The notes beneath the pieces are model-generated. The model was not told where the DNA came from. It did not search any database and worked only from the letters and a program-made list of their open reading frames with translations. Positions 46,028 through 57,005 of a stretch of 64,000 nt of DNA are shown piece by piece. The stretch spans positions 1-64,000 of the forward strand of contig JAFISE010000114.1 of NCBI GenBank assembly GCA_022560025.1, read 5' to 3'. A program made the position numbers and the translations under genes. Source of the stretch: Stagonosporopsis chrysanthemi. Taxonomy: Eukaryota > Ascomycota > Dothideomycetes > Pleosporales > Didymellaceae. Numbering within the stretch: the first letter of the stretch is position 1; each line of letters starts with the position of its first letter.

Positions 46028-47911
46028 CTACGATCTGGTGACTGCGATGTCAAATGGCGGATAGCGCAGCTCAACCCCCGCTTTGGTCTCGACAAGCACA
46101 ACCTTGGTCAAAGACCACCCATTCTGATCTTTGTAACTACAAGTTATTAGCAAATGCCTTGCGAACTACCATTTGGTACGAAACCACTTACCCGTCATAG
46201 TCATACCAATTGCACAGCTCTTCTCCAGCAGCCGTCATCCTAAATATCTGCCCAGCACCACCGAACTCCGCAACCTCGCTCTCTCCACCTGCAGGCTCCA
46301 GCACCACACCTGCCGGCTTGGAGAAGTATGGTATCCCCACACTATCATCAAGCCAGCTCAACCTATCAATAGCTTCGAGTACGCTGCTACCATTGACCAC
46401 CAGCTCACGCATATACAATACCTGCTCTTCAACCTCAAGCCTCGCATACGTCGTGGCATTCGCATGATTGCCACTCACCACATCCGTAATGACGCCCGTG
46501 TCCCTTCCACTCGCATACATCCCAGCAAACCTCCCCTTGACCTCGTTACTGAGCGCCTCCGCGAACGCAGAGACAAGTATATCGTGCACCTGCCCGTACA
46601 GCGCTGTGGGGAACAGCATCTCATACTCGGCTAGCCCAGCAGTCTGGCTCAGAATCACGAGTCCGTAGCCTAGATTAGGCACGACGTCAATCCAGGACCG
46701 CCAGCCGCCGCCGCCACCTGACTTGCCGTAGACGCTATATGTTTTCGCGGTGGGATTGGTCGCGTTGGAGGTTGTGTTTGCGGTGCGCAAGCTGATCTCC
46801 CATCCTGGACCGACTTGCTGCGCACCGTCTGGGAGGGTATAGACGGGCTTTAGGGCACGGCGTTGGTCGAAGGGAGAGATGAGTGAAGGGGACCTTTGGA
46901 GCCAGATGCTGTGGACGTATTTAGACAAATCGTTCGCTGAGCTCTGGGTGATGTTAGACTACGAAGCTGCACAGCGTGGGGGGGACTGCGTACCCACATG
47001 CCTGCAGCTGGATTGTAACCCTCGCCGACGACTAGATCGGCCCAGTTGTCGCCCCCAGGCACCGTCACGCTTGGGATGAGATCGTCGGTCACAGGACCGA
47101 AGAAGCTACGTGTCATATTGAGCGGCTGCAACAACTCGTTTGTAGCAAATTGACTCCACGTCAAGTTCTCTCGCGCAATCTCGTTGTAGTACGACACTAC
47201 AGCTGCCCCCAAAAGTCCAATGCCTGCGTTGGAGTACGCAGATCTCACCCCAGGTCTGAACATTAACCCCGTTTTCCCTACCTCCTTAACCACGCTTTGC
47301 ACGGTCTGAGCTGCCCACAAGTCTCCTATGTGGTCCGTCGTGGCTTTCCCGCTGTTGAGTACCTGATTGAAGTTGGTGCTGAAGCTTTCTCTCGTGACGC
47401 CACTCATATGGCTCGCCAACATGCCGAGTGTGATTTCGCTGCCTCCATCTGACCAGTCGAGCGATTTCAGGTGGAACGAAGGTAGCAATGTCCTGACTGG
47501 GGTTTCGAGGGTGATGGTGTGGTTGGAGAGCTGGGAGAGGACAAGAGCACTGGCCATGGCGAAGTTCTTAGTGACAGACGCGACGCGAAAAATGGAGTCG
47601 CTGGTGATGGTGTTCTCAGTTGAATTCAAAAAGTACATCGACGTCTCGTTAAACTTTAAGGCTCCGGCGTTGAAGGTGTAGACTGGTGTTGGCGAAGAGG
47701 CGTGCACAACGGCGAAACTCAGCCCATCTCTTGTAGCATTGTCATCGTAAGGCTTCTGCAACAGCTCTTCGACCCTCTCGAACGCATCGATTATTGCTGG
47801 ATGCTGGAGGATCTGTGCATCCACGAGTAGCTTCTCGGGCACATCTGGCACACAAGCCGCACTTGCAAGTGAAGCGAGTGCCAGAGCACGCAGAATAGAA
47901 CGGAGCATCAT
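46028..47911 (-). CDS. Secreted beta-lactamase-like serine hydrolase
   Basis: Three exons (47911-46994, 46943-46192, 46136-46028; introns 50 and 55 nt) give 592 residues. A signal peptide (about 1-19, MMLRSILRALALASLASA) is followed by a class-C beta-lactamase / D-Ala-carboxypeptidase fold: the nucleophile motif S-V-T-K (Ser112-Lys115), the second motif Y-S-N (226-228) and a late Gly-rich strand (YGKSGGGGGWRSWIDVVPN) near the third motif. The first splice restores AAGMWSSANDLSKYVHSIW. Reading stops at 46188 if the last intron is ignored; removing it adds 36 residues (YKDQNGWSLTKVVLVETKAG onward). Several N-glycosylation sites are visible. Similar fungal secreted proteins are known, but the substrate is not; antibiotic hydrolysis should not be assumed. 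Confidence 0.92.
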
Positions 47912-48531
47912 GAATAAAACGAGACCGTGATCGGGAGGCTTTTTGTGATAGACTTACCTGTGCTTCTTGTACCCCCCTCGATGCCAACCCCATAATTGTG
48001 GACCTGATAAGCACATGTACGATGTGTAACCAATGAGAAGCCGTGCCCAGGCAGATCGATAGGCCTGCATTTCTCAGATTAATACCGATAGTCTCCGAGT
48101 GCCTGGAAACGTGTACCCGCTGCTGTGGGCACTTTTGGAAATGTGTGTGAGGGGCAACATTAGCTCTGTGCGCAACCGTGGTTGTCCCAATTGACCTTTG
48201 TCAATACCATCATGAGGGTCGCTGCTACTGCACATGTCACCTTATTGCTGGTAGATGTATCGTACGCCAGATCTGGGCAGTACCATCTCAACCGTCTCTG
48301 CGGGTGGTTATGGACACGAAAAACTTAAGGCTCATGACGGTTGAAGATGGCGTTTCGAGAGGGAATCAAAAGTTCAATTTTGGCGTACTGCCACGCAACC
48401 CAATACCTGCAAATGCCGCTTTAACTCCAGCCCCATGCATGTCGCTCACAATTACCATCGAAATCAAGATCAATCAAATGCTGGTGCTAAGGCAGTGGAC
48501 GTCTTCGTATCGGCCCATGGACTTGATCCGG
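47912..48531. other. Spacer upstream of the beta-lactamase-like gene
   Basis: 620 bp between two minus-strand genes. The plus-strand frame at 48178-48582 has no recognisable feature and runs into the next gene. Confidence 0.5.
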
Positions 48532-49353
48532 TCACTCACGCGGCTTTCTCCACAATTCTTCTTCATTCACCTGCCTCAGTGAAGGCACGCCGTTCGATGA
48601 CTGAGTCGTCGAATATTCGATGCCACATGCACCGCGGTCTAGCGCAAGCGAGTTGAGGGTCCAGTGCAACTGCTCAGATGCATCGCTGGGTAAACTTGAT
48701 CGGCCGCGAGAATGCGCAAAGTGGGACTGGGCTACTGCATCGCCAGATGCCATCATCGCCAATGACAAAGAGTCGATTTCCGCCGCAAATTCTGAGTCTT
48801 CCTTGCTTGCCTCTTGCGCAGAACATATGTTACTGGGTCGCGTGTTGGTCTTCAGCTGTAACTCGTAGAGCTTGTGCTCACGTGCGAATTCAGTCTCGAG
48901 ATGTCGACGCTCCTCGAAGAATGAATCATATTGCTCTTTCGACATTTGGTCGACAGGTGGATAGGAAGCACCATGTTGCGCCTTTCGCTGTTCCCAGATG
49001 TCGATAGATTCTTTTTGGACACATTCGTTGCAAACGAACGCGAGACTTGTCGAGTTCCCGAATGGTTCGACACAGTTGCTGCCGCAATCTTCAACCAGGT
49101 CCGTCCTGATGCGATGTGAGCATAAGAGCTGGTGATAGAGTCTGCCTTGACATGGTGCAAATCGTTTGCTTCGGATGTTATTGAAAGAAGTAGGTGTCGT
49201 AGGCTGTGGCGCAGTGCTGTGGACTGGCGGCGGGTGCTCTGAATCAGGTGTGCTAGACCACCCCCATTGACATGCCATGACTAGGTTTGCGTGAGACATT
49301 GTGTCTTCAGATACCTTTGGAGGAGCCCGAAATGCGTTATTTGAGAAGTCCAT
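48532..49353 (-). CDS. Cys-rich protein of unknown function (paralogue A)
   Basis: An intronless frame of 273 residues starting MDFSNNAFRAPPKVSEDTMS. About residues 65-115 carry a cysteine/histidine cluster: APCQGRLYHQLLCSHRIRT, EDCGSNCVEP and AFVCNECVQK. In outline this is C-x5-YH-x3-C ... C-G-x-N-C ... F-x-C-x2-C. A charged helix (SFFEERRHLETEFAREHKLY) follows, and the rest is polar. The same arrangement occurs in the protein at 59515-60504, so the two appear to be relatives. The Cys/His spacing suggests metal binding, but I do not recognise a named family. No signal peptide or membrane segment. Confidence 0.75.
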   Translation of the reverse strand: MDFSNNAFRAPPKVSEDTMSHANLVMACQWGWSSTPDSEHPPPVHSTAPQPTTPTSFNNIRSKRFAPCQGRLYHQLLCSHRIRTDLVEDCGSNCVEPFGNSTSLAFVCNECVQKESIDIWEQRKAQHGASYPPVDQMSKEQYDSFFEERRHLETEFAREHKLYELQLKTNTRPSNICSAQEASKEDSEFAAEIDSLSLAMMASGDAVAQSHFAHSRGRSSLPSDASEQLHWTLNSLALDRGACGIEYSTTQSSNGVPSLRQVNEEELWRKPRE

Positions 49354-50234
49354 GATCACGTCTTGCTATGTTATGACCTTCGATATCGCTGCTAAATGTG
49401 GCGTTTGCTAGCGTAACGCGTTGTTGCCTTTTGTGGCGATCCAAGTAAGTGAGGCTTCCGAGTTGAGTGAAGCGGTCGGCCCGGTGGACTTTGGAAATGG
49501 CTAAGCGGCTGTGGAGAAGGTCGTACAAGTCTGAAGATGTGATCTCGTGAAGTGCATCATGTGTACACAAGGCGCTTCAATAATCCTCGGTGTCACGCTA
49601 CTGCGAAAGGCCAAATCGAGTTTCACGGAGTAAACCGAAGAGTGAAAACCGCAAGACCTGGTGAAATGATAGTGTTGGGTATGTCAAAGTAGGGGACAGG
49701 CGCGAAGTGATCTGATAACGTGATGTGCCGGGGTGGAATGGAGGTGGTTGACACATGTTGGATGACGGTGATCGCGACGCGCAAAGTGGGTCGAAGACGC
49801 TAGCTTGATTCGGACGTGGAAGGTTCGAGGTGCCTATGTCCCCGAAACTCTATCACCAACCACTTCGACATTTCTCGTTGGAGACGATAAGCAAGACGGG
49901 TCAAAAGTCATGTTCGCATTACGAAGAAGCTCATTTTCATGACCAATGACTGGTAGGAACATCGTAGTACTCCATCACAACCACTTATCATTGCCTACTA
50001 ACAACGACGCTATTATTCTATCCCCTCTGGGAGATGAGAGATAAGGCACAAGTTGTTCTCTATCGCTTTATACCAATTTGCTGATTACTATACATGTTAC
50101 GTTATTATTGTGACGCGCGCAGTTGGGCGAGTTAGGCTGGTGTTTGTGCCAGCGATCGGCCATGAAAGATGAGCTTCTTCGCAACGAGCTTTGCGTTCAG
50201 ACTCTGGACATTTAAATTTTGAGAGAACACATGT
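49354..50234. other. Intergenic between Cys-rich gene and MFS transporter
   Basis: 880 bp with the promoter of paralogue A and the 3' end of the transporter gene. The frame 49337-49570 is unsupported. Confidence 0.5.
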
Positions 50235-51864
50235 CTAGACCAAAAATCTAAACCCTCGCTCCTGCGCCTCACCAGGGACGGCATTAATCGCACCCTCAAC
50301 GTGTTCTCCTCTGTCCAACTTCTTATTTAGCCTAGTCAAAATGATCCTCATTATGACGGTCATGATGATGGCAAGGCCGGCGGTCGCGCAGTCGACGCTC
50401 AGAGGGACAGTAAGATTGGGCTGTGCGCCGTTCTTAGGCTGTGGGTACATGTAGCTCGCATAAATACTGCTTGTGTTCGAGACGGCATTGATGAACGCCA
50501 ACGCGGCAGCACGTTTGGCTGGTGGTCGAGGCATAGAATTAGAGATCCAGGCTAGAGCTACAACGTAGCCAGTGTAGACACCGGGAACCATTAGCATCAT
50601 AGCTACGTATCTGGGGGCGGTGCTATGTGTAGCCGCGGCCAGTATGAAGGCAGCAACCCCAACGCAGAGTGGTAAGACAATGTGCCAGAAGCGCTCACCA
50701 GTCCTGTCAGCGTGCCATGCATTGAGGAATGTTGTAATAACAGCTAGCACATAAGGTGGTGCTGTCAGAAGGAGTGTGTGAATGTTGTCGTACCCAAGCG
50801 TCTTGACAACCTGATGTAGCTATTAGCACTCGTAACTTCGATTGGACAGGTATAGAGGAACTTTCCGTTGGGAAGAACGACGTCACTGATGCTGAGGAAA
50901 CGATTGATAAAAGCAAGACAGTGAAGACCCAAGTCTTGATGTCCATCAACGCGAGCTTCAGTCCGTGGAAGAACGTTTGTTGCTCAGCGGAAGTCCAGTC
51001 ATCTTCGCCAATGTCCTCCTGCAATCGATATATGGAGAGCTGGCGCTCTTCTTCATTCAGCCAATTTGTCGTGCGTGGAAAATTCGGGAGGACAAAAAAT
51101 GCTGCAAATGAGATGATGACGGTAATGATGCCTTCCAAGATGAAGACCCATCTCCACGCGCGTAGCCCATGTGTGCCATCCATATTGCTCGTGATTCCAG
51201 CCGTAATAAGCCCTCCGAACGCGCCTGAGACGAGCGATCCAGAATACAAGATTGCAGTCCGCAAACCAAGCTCTTTACGTGTATACCACGAAGACAGAAA
51301 GAACAGACAGCCCGGGAAGAAAGCTGCCTCTATAAATCCAAGGAAAAAGCGGCATGCGGCTAGCCCAGCGAAGTTTTGACAGGCTCCGGTCAGTCCGCTG
51401 ATAATACCCCAAACAATCATGCATGATGGCAGGTAGAGGGCAGGCTTTCCAAACTTGTTGAGGAACAGGTTACTCGGGACTTGCATGCCCACGTATCCGA
51501 CAAACAGAATTGACACTACGGTCTACATAAAGTCAACACATGTACCAAGGTTTGCACGTGGCGCAACGAGACTCACCTGGTACTGGACGCTGCTCAGGTT
51601 CAGCTCATCCTGCAACCCCGCGAATCGGACTGCTGCAATATTGTTGCGGTCCAAATAGTTCATGATATACATGAGAATAATCATGGGCATCAGTCTGGCG
51701 TCGATCTTCTTCCTCAGCTTCGCTTCAGCCGCCACTCGCTGCTCTGGCGACATGGCAGCGACGAGCGGAGGGGCAGTCAACTTCGACGACCCTACATTTG
51801 CAGGAATCGCATCATCGATGTAATCAGCCCGTGGCTTCTTGTCGATGTCGTCTTGTGTCTCCAT
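50235..51864 (-). CDS. MFS transporter, allantoate permease (Dal5) / anion:cation symporter type, with non-canonical splice donor
   Basis: Model of three exons (51864-51577, 51522-50866, 50810-50235), 506 residues. The family is clear: MPMIILMYIMNYLDRNNIAA, NLFLNKFGKPALYLPSCMIV, CRFFLGFIEAAFFPGCLFFL, SSWYTRKELGLRTAILYSGS and YVAMMLMVPGVYTGYVVALA, with about 12 helices. The first intron (54 nt) is normal. The second must be removed to join TSFFPT to VVKTLGYDN, but its donor reads GAAAGT where GTAAGT is expected; branch (GTGCTAAT) and acceptor (ATCAG) look normal and the length is 55 nt. If it is not spliced, the frame shifts and ends after about half the helices. A 37-nt GT-AG alternative inside it would add six residues. 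It may be a rare GA-AG intron or an inactivated gene. Dal5-type carriers import allantoate, ureidosuccinate or small acids. Confidence 0.8.
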
Positions 51865-52927
51865 GGTTCGTGGTGGATGTATATTGTCGCAATTGATGGC
51901 TGGCGTTTTCTAGGGTCAGACAATACTTGTGCTAGATAAGAGACCTGTACACACAAGACAAGCAATGGTCAAGAACGTCAGGCGTACCAAGGCGAGTCTT
52001 ATACAAAGCTTGCCTGCACGCAAGTCTCGGCAATTCACCGGAGGTAGAACGGTCACCGCACCGTCACGGCTTGCTTGATTGGGAAGTAATCGTGCTCATC
52101 ACTTCGCACGTTCAGCTGGCAAGACGGTCCGGCAAGTAAAGCGCGTGCACACCGGCCCCGGATTGGCAGGACAGACTGCGGGAGGCTGGGGTACGACATT
52201 GAGTGGTCATGAAAGTGGATTAGATACGGACGGGCTCCGCTGCGGGGTGATGATCAGCCGAGAGCTCTGGGGTGACGGTCCGGGGTCAGGCAACCCGCAT
52301 TCGAGATAAGGAAATCCATGCCATTATCAAATGTATATGTATAGAAAACGCTAGGAATTTAGGTCTTGCAAATTACACTGTCTTTCATATTGCGCAGATG
52401 GTGGGCTACAACCTTAGCCGGAATCATGCCTTTTAGATCCCATGAAGGCCGCCACAGTAAACTAGCGCAAACTTTACAGAGCGATATGCTAGTTTAAAGA
52501 CTACAGGTCTTTTGATGTCTGTTTAAGACAGTCCAGGATTGCGCAAGTACCTCCTACCTCCTGCCTATGCTAAGGTGTTTGAAAGCTGCCGGGAGATGCT
52601 TAAGCTTCACGATGCTTAATTTACAACAAGCTCCCCCAGTCCCGGACTGGTCTTGAAAGAACACCTTAGATATGCGTGATATGAAAACATTGGCACATGG
52701 GCCTTTGACTGCCATCAAAAGCATCGTAACTAGCCACGCATGGCGTGGCGTTGCTTGCGACCATTCAGAGCTTGATGTCATATCAACACCTGTCGTTTCT
52801 GGCATCACCATGAGAATAAGCATAAAGACAGCCATGAACACTGGCTTGAAGATTCGAGTTAATACTCAAACCCCATTCTGAACCTTCGAATACCTCCAAC
52901 TAGACATCATATCGACACTCCCTCACC
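51865..52927. other. Divergent promoter region
   Basis: About 1.06 kb between the MFS gene (minus) and a small gene (plus). Short frames at 52079-52309 and 52554-52881 show nothing recognisable. Confidence 0.5.
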
Positions 52928-53237
52928 ATGCCCGGCGTCCAGGAAGAACAAGCTTCAAAGCTCTCCAGAAACAACCCTCTCGGTGCCTTCCTTAGGTACC
53001 CCTCCACTCACTGTTCCTGATTCTCATCAGGCAAGGTCACAAGACAAGGTCAAGGAAAAGCTCTCAGGCGACGTCAACAGCGGTCCCACGAACGTCAAGT
53101 CCAATGACATTAGCTTCAAGCCGACCGACCCGACTGGCAAGGACAGCCGTGCGGTCGCAGAGAAGGATGACAGCTCTGCTGGTGACACGACGAGCCTGCC
53201 CACGATGACTGGAGCCTCCGCCCATCCTGCAAACTAG
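52928..53237 (+). CDS. Small hydrophilic protein of unknown function
   Basis: Two exons (52928-52995 and 53036-53237) give 89 residues: MPGVQEEQASKLSRNNPLGA, then SQDKVKEKLSGDVNSGPTN, ending TMTGASAHPAN. The intron is short (40 nt, GTACCC ... GGCAAG); a CAG five bases earlier would break the frame. The protein is charged, Ser/Thr/Asp-rich and has no signal peptide, so it is probably disordered. It ends 100 bp from the end of the nitrilase gene, which converges on it. The family is not recognised. Confidence 0.55.
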
Positions 53238-53336
53238 ACTTCACGAGGAATACGATGTTGGAAACGAGTTGAGCGAAATCATGGTTTATGAATAGTCGTA
53301 GTGATATAGACACAATACACAATCTTGTGACAAGAC

Positions 53337-54599
53337 CTACTGCGGTGGCGGATTGAGATCCAGTCCCTCGACCGTCAACTTGAAGCTGTCGGACCTGGAA
53401 TAGCTCCCAGCAGAGTCGAAGTCCAAGCGGCCCCTCTCGCAGTCCTCAAAGTCTACATCGACAATCAGCAGCTCGTCTTCCTTCTCCCAGACAGGACCGG
53501 CGATGATTTCACCTAGCGGCGAGATGATGCATGATCCTCCTCTTGACACATATTCCTCATCATCAGGCGAGGAGGGCGCCACTTGGTTGGTGGTGGTTTG
53601 CTTGGGGCTGAGTGGCTGCTCGATCTCATTGCGGAGAGGCGACGAGCCAGAGTCGATAGCTGAGTCGCCGTTGACTGTCTGATGTTCGTTGTTGCCGTCG
53701 CGCAGAGGCAGGCAAATCTCGTTCTTCTCCTCTGTGAAGACAATGGTGCTCTTCCTACGCCCAACACCCGACTTGGGCGCTTCAACTTGTGGGAGCGCGC
53801 TTTGACCCTGCTGTGTTGTCTTGCCACCCTTGATCCAGCTTGGGAGATGCTTCCTCTGGACACATTGGTTCGCGCTCACAACAACACAACGCCCTTCGCA
53901 GCCAATGGTGCGAACGAGCGCGGCCCAGGTATCTCTAGCGTCGGCAGTAGGCGCGAACCAGAGGTTGACATTCTGGCTGTATAGGCTCTGGCGCAGAAGA
54001 GGCATGTAGTTCTCCCAGCAGATCGCCGCACCAATGCACAGCTTAACTCCCTTGATCTCTGTCGTGACAGCGCGCAGCGTCGATGCTGTGCCCTGGCCCC
54101 AGACCAAGCGCTCCGAGCCCGTAGGCATGACCTTGCGTCTCTTGCCGAGCACACCCAGCTTCGGGCACACGAAGACAGCTGCGCAGTACAGAGTGCCTGC
54201 GCAGCGCTCAACAAGGCCAGTGACAAAAAAGACATCAGTCTCACGCGCAATGCGCTCTAGCTCCTCGCGAACGCCATCGCCTCTGTACTTCTTTCCGCGC
54301 GGCAGCTCGAGCTTGCGCTCCACCCAGTCCTGCCCCGCGCCGGCTGGTGTGTCACCGAGGTCTACGGCATCATGGAAGTAAGCCAGGAATTGCTCACGCC
54401 CTTCTGGTGTGCGTGCGCCGACGGCAGCTCCGAAGTTGCAGGTGCGCGGGTATCCTCCCAGATAAGCCTCCGGGAAGAGGAGGACATCGACGCCCTCAGC
54501 TGCGGCACGTTTGGTGGTGGCTTCGAGTGCGCGGAGGGTTTCTTGGGTGGTCTCGAGGGTGCGCGCCTGCGCGGATGCAAGCTTGAGGAGCTGAGGCAT
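53337..54599 (-). CDS. Nitrilase (carbon-nitrogen hydrolase family)
   Basis: A single 420-residue frame starting MPQLLKLASAQARTLETTQE. The catalytic triad is visible: Glu44 in LLFPEAYLGGYP, Lys156 in GKRRKVMPTGSE and Cys194 in AAICWENYMPLLR, the last being the nitrilase (not amidase) form. The second Glu-bearing region lies in VERKLELPRGKKY. The conserved YVSRGGSCIISPLGEIIAGP strand occurs late. Between the usual SANQC block (about 250) and that strand there is an extra ~75-residue polar insert (GRRKSTIVFTEEKNEICLPL and a Ser/Pro/Thr-rich part). Nitrilases hydrolyse organic nitriles to acids and ammonia; fungal versions often act on plant cyanogenic or aromatic nitriles. The substrate cannot be told. 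Confidence 0.93.
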   Translation of the reverse strand: MPQLLKLASAQARTLETTQETLRALEATTKRAAAEGVDVLLFPEAYLGGYPRTCNFGAAVGARTPEGREQFLAYFHDAVDLGDTPAGAGQDWVERKLELPRGKKYRGDGVREELERIARETDVFFVTGLVERCAGTLYCAAVFVCPKLGVLGKRRKVMPTGSERLVWGQGTASTLRAVTTEIKGVKLCIGAAICWENYMPLLRQSLYSQNVNLWFAPTADARDTWAALVRTIGCEGRCVVVSANQCVQRKHLPSWIKGGKTTQQGQSALPQVEAPKSGVGRRKSTIVFTEEKNEICLPLRDGNNEHQTVNGDSAIDSGSSPLRNEIEQPLSPKQTTTNQVAPSSPDDEEYVSRGGSCIISPLGEIIAGPVWEKEDELLIVDVDFEDCERGRLDFDSAGSYSRSDSFKLTVEGLDLNPPPQ

Positions 54600-55446
54600 G
54601 GTGATCGCGGGGAGGCTGAACCGAGGTCTTACAAGCGTTGGTGTGCGGAGGGTTCTCAGAGTAGAGTTGTATGATCGTACGATTTGCAGTGCAATAGGAC
54701 TTGCTCAAAAAGAACGTTGCCCAAAACTATATCCTCTCAACAATGTGAATCGGAGTCATCTCGGACTTCGTCGTGAATGATTGCTCTCCCCGCACCGCTC
54801 CATCGAGCTCGGAGCTCTCGAAGCTTGGGGAAGCTGGCTTTGGCGAATCAGGAGGCACGCTCGAGAATGCTTGCCGACGGAAAGCGGATCGGCAGTTGCC
54901 GCAATACGATAGCTACGTGGAGCTTCGATATATTAAACTTGTCGATGAGTCTTCATATCAACAGCAGACTGCCGAAATAGCGCCGCCGGCAATCCAGAAC
55001 AAAATGAAAAGAAGGCTATTGCCAAAAAAACTGGGTATCTCCTTTTCTAGCCGTGATAAAAGCCAATGCAATATACAGAAAATGTGAACAGTAAGAAAAT
55101 TGTGCAGATTGCATCATCAGTAAGAAACGCTTAGGCAGCTTCAAGCCGCTAGGTGGAGGACTCGTCAAGAGCAACATATTCGCATGTGTTGAGCCAAGGA
55201 ACCAGGGGCGGAACGGCGAAACAGAAAGATGCGGCTAAAGGCAATGCAAGTGATCTGTGAAAATTCCAACGCCGATAGGAGTGGTCCAGGCAAGGCAAAT
55301 GCTTGTGTGTTCTGGACGGCTCAGCTGCATGCACCAGTGGGTCGCAGGGCGCGTGAGAAAAGAGGGCTGAACCATCACTTCGTGTCCCGAGTCTGTGGCT
55401 GGGAGGTAGTGGGAAAGTGTGAAATGGCAGTTTTCGCAATGAAAAG
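54600..55446. other. Spacer upstream of the nitrilase gene
   Basis: 847 bp between two minus-strand genes: nitrilase promoter and 3' UTR of the receptor gene. Overlapping short frames (54773-55087, 55149-55664) are unsupported. Confidence 0.5.
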
Positions 55447-57005
55447 TCATCTTGCTGCCCCAATCTCAACGTCTCTTTCCCAGCTTCTTGTCCGCGAGCT
55501 TCCCCGGCTGGATGGTCGCAAGGCTGCACAGACAGTGCGACAGCCTTGGATCCACTGGCTTGACCCATGCCATCCATTTTCCTGCGGCAGAGGCAACGTA
55601 GTGAGATTCTTTGTGCTTCTATAGCTCTTCTGTGAAGCATCGTCCCTCTCCGCGATATGTACATCTAGCCCCTGGCTGACTTTGATGCCGTGCATGGGCA
55701 CCTCCTCGTCGTATGTCCCATCAGATGTTATCCGGGATGTAGAGAATGTGGACTCTTTGCCGCGCGATGACTTTGCTGTCGTGTCCGCAGCTTGTGTGTG
55801 TCCTCTGCTGTTCCCAGATTTTGCATAACCAGAACGCGTGTTCGTCATGCTCAAGTAGCGGCGGAAGAAGATTTTAAGAGCTGGCGCTGATGCACAGATC
55901 ACAGCTAAGTCGGCCTCGAGAGCTGTCCATATCCAGCCATAATAAGCGTACCAGGTAATGTCGTAGGCTGTGAAGATTAGCAGGCAGAGGCGCAAAAAAA
56001 TGGGTCTACATACTGTAGTAGTATGCGTAGGTTGCGTAATACGTGCGCATGATACCACACACGCAAGTGCTGCGCTAATCAGTTATGACACCTTACATTG
56101 CGGGTGGCCTACTCACATCAAACCCAAGCCAAAGATGCCACACAATGCCAACTTCTGAATTTTTGGAATCTGCAACTTCCTGATGAGGAAGACAGGAAGT
56201 AGAGCAATAACAAAGTCCTGAACAGTGCTAATAGCAGCAACAGACACAATGATTGCCCCCTCGTCTCGACAAGTCAGCTCGTTCTGGAATCTCCAAGCGA
56301 TGTCAAAGATGTGGAAGAAGCCCTTTGCCGGATGGCAGGTGAATGCGATGAGGAAGATGAAGGTGATTCCGTACAAAGCGCAAAAAATGATGGATGCCCA
56401 AACACAGTACACAAAAGTGATGGTGAGTGAACCTGTGATGCGCCGGTAGAAGCACAGAATCGAGATCTTGATCATCGTCGTACAGATCATGTAGTTGATC
56501 TCTATCGCCATTGTAATCTAGACCTATGTAAGCAGTGCATATATAACTTCCTATACAGACGCTCACCTCACGAGTGGTGACTAATGTCGCTTTTGTTTGG
56601 TCCCAGACGTGCCACTGGAAGCCATATAACCTATTAGCTGATCGGATGTCAGTTGAAGAAGTGACACCAACACCAGGTAAACGACTTACCCAGCACGGCT
56701 GATATTGTGAGCCCAAATAGTGGTAACATCGCGACACTCATCAAAGTATCATCCAGCCCGGCGTTTTTCCCAAGGCCTAATCTCGCCCACATGCGCGCGA
56801 TGTATACCAGCAAAGTGATGCCCAAGAATATCAGCAACACGATTGATGAACTCCATCCTCGATCATTAGGGTTGATGAAATTCGGCTTAGGCCAGCTGAG
56901 AAGAACCTCCGGTGGCGCATGAAGACCGCCATCTCGAGCGAATAGGCCGTCGTGTCGAGTAAACAGGCTGTCGATGTGCGGTATCAGGGTATCGATGTGT
57001 GACAT
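55447..57005 (-). CDS. PTH11-like integral membrane receptor without CFEM domain
   Basis: Five exons (57005-56690, 56637-56567, 56517-56117, 56069-56014, 55967-55447; introns 46-52 nt) encode 454 residues, with all phases in agreement. Seven membrane segments of the fungal rhodopsin-like family are visible: SSSIVLLIFLGITLLVYIAR, DDTLMSVAMLPLFGLTISAV, IEINYMICTTMIKISILCFY, SIIFCALYGITFIFLIAFTC, TVQDFVIALLPVFLIRKLQI, ITCVCGIMRTYYATYAYYYT and WIWTALEADLAVICASAPAL. The tail is Ser/Thr-rich. The start at MSHIDTLIPH gives a 70-residue extracellular stretch; the open frame extends about 35 codons further upstream but has no ATG. It has the PTH11 membrane core but no cysteine-rich CFEM module, unlike the receptor at 7124. 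Confidence 0.9.
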
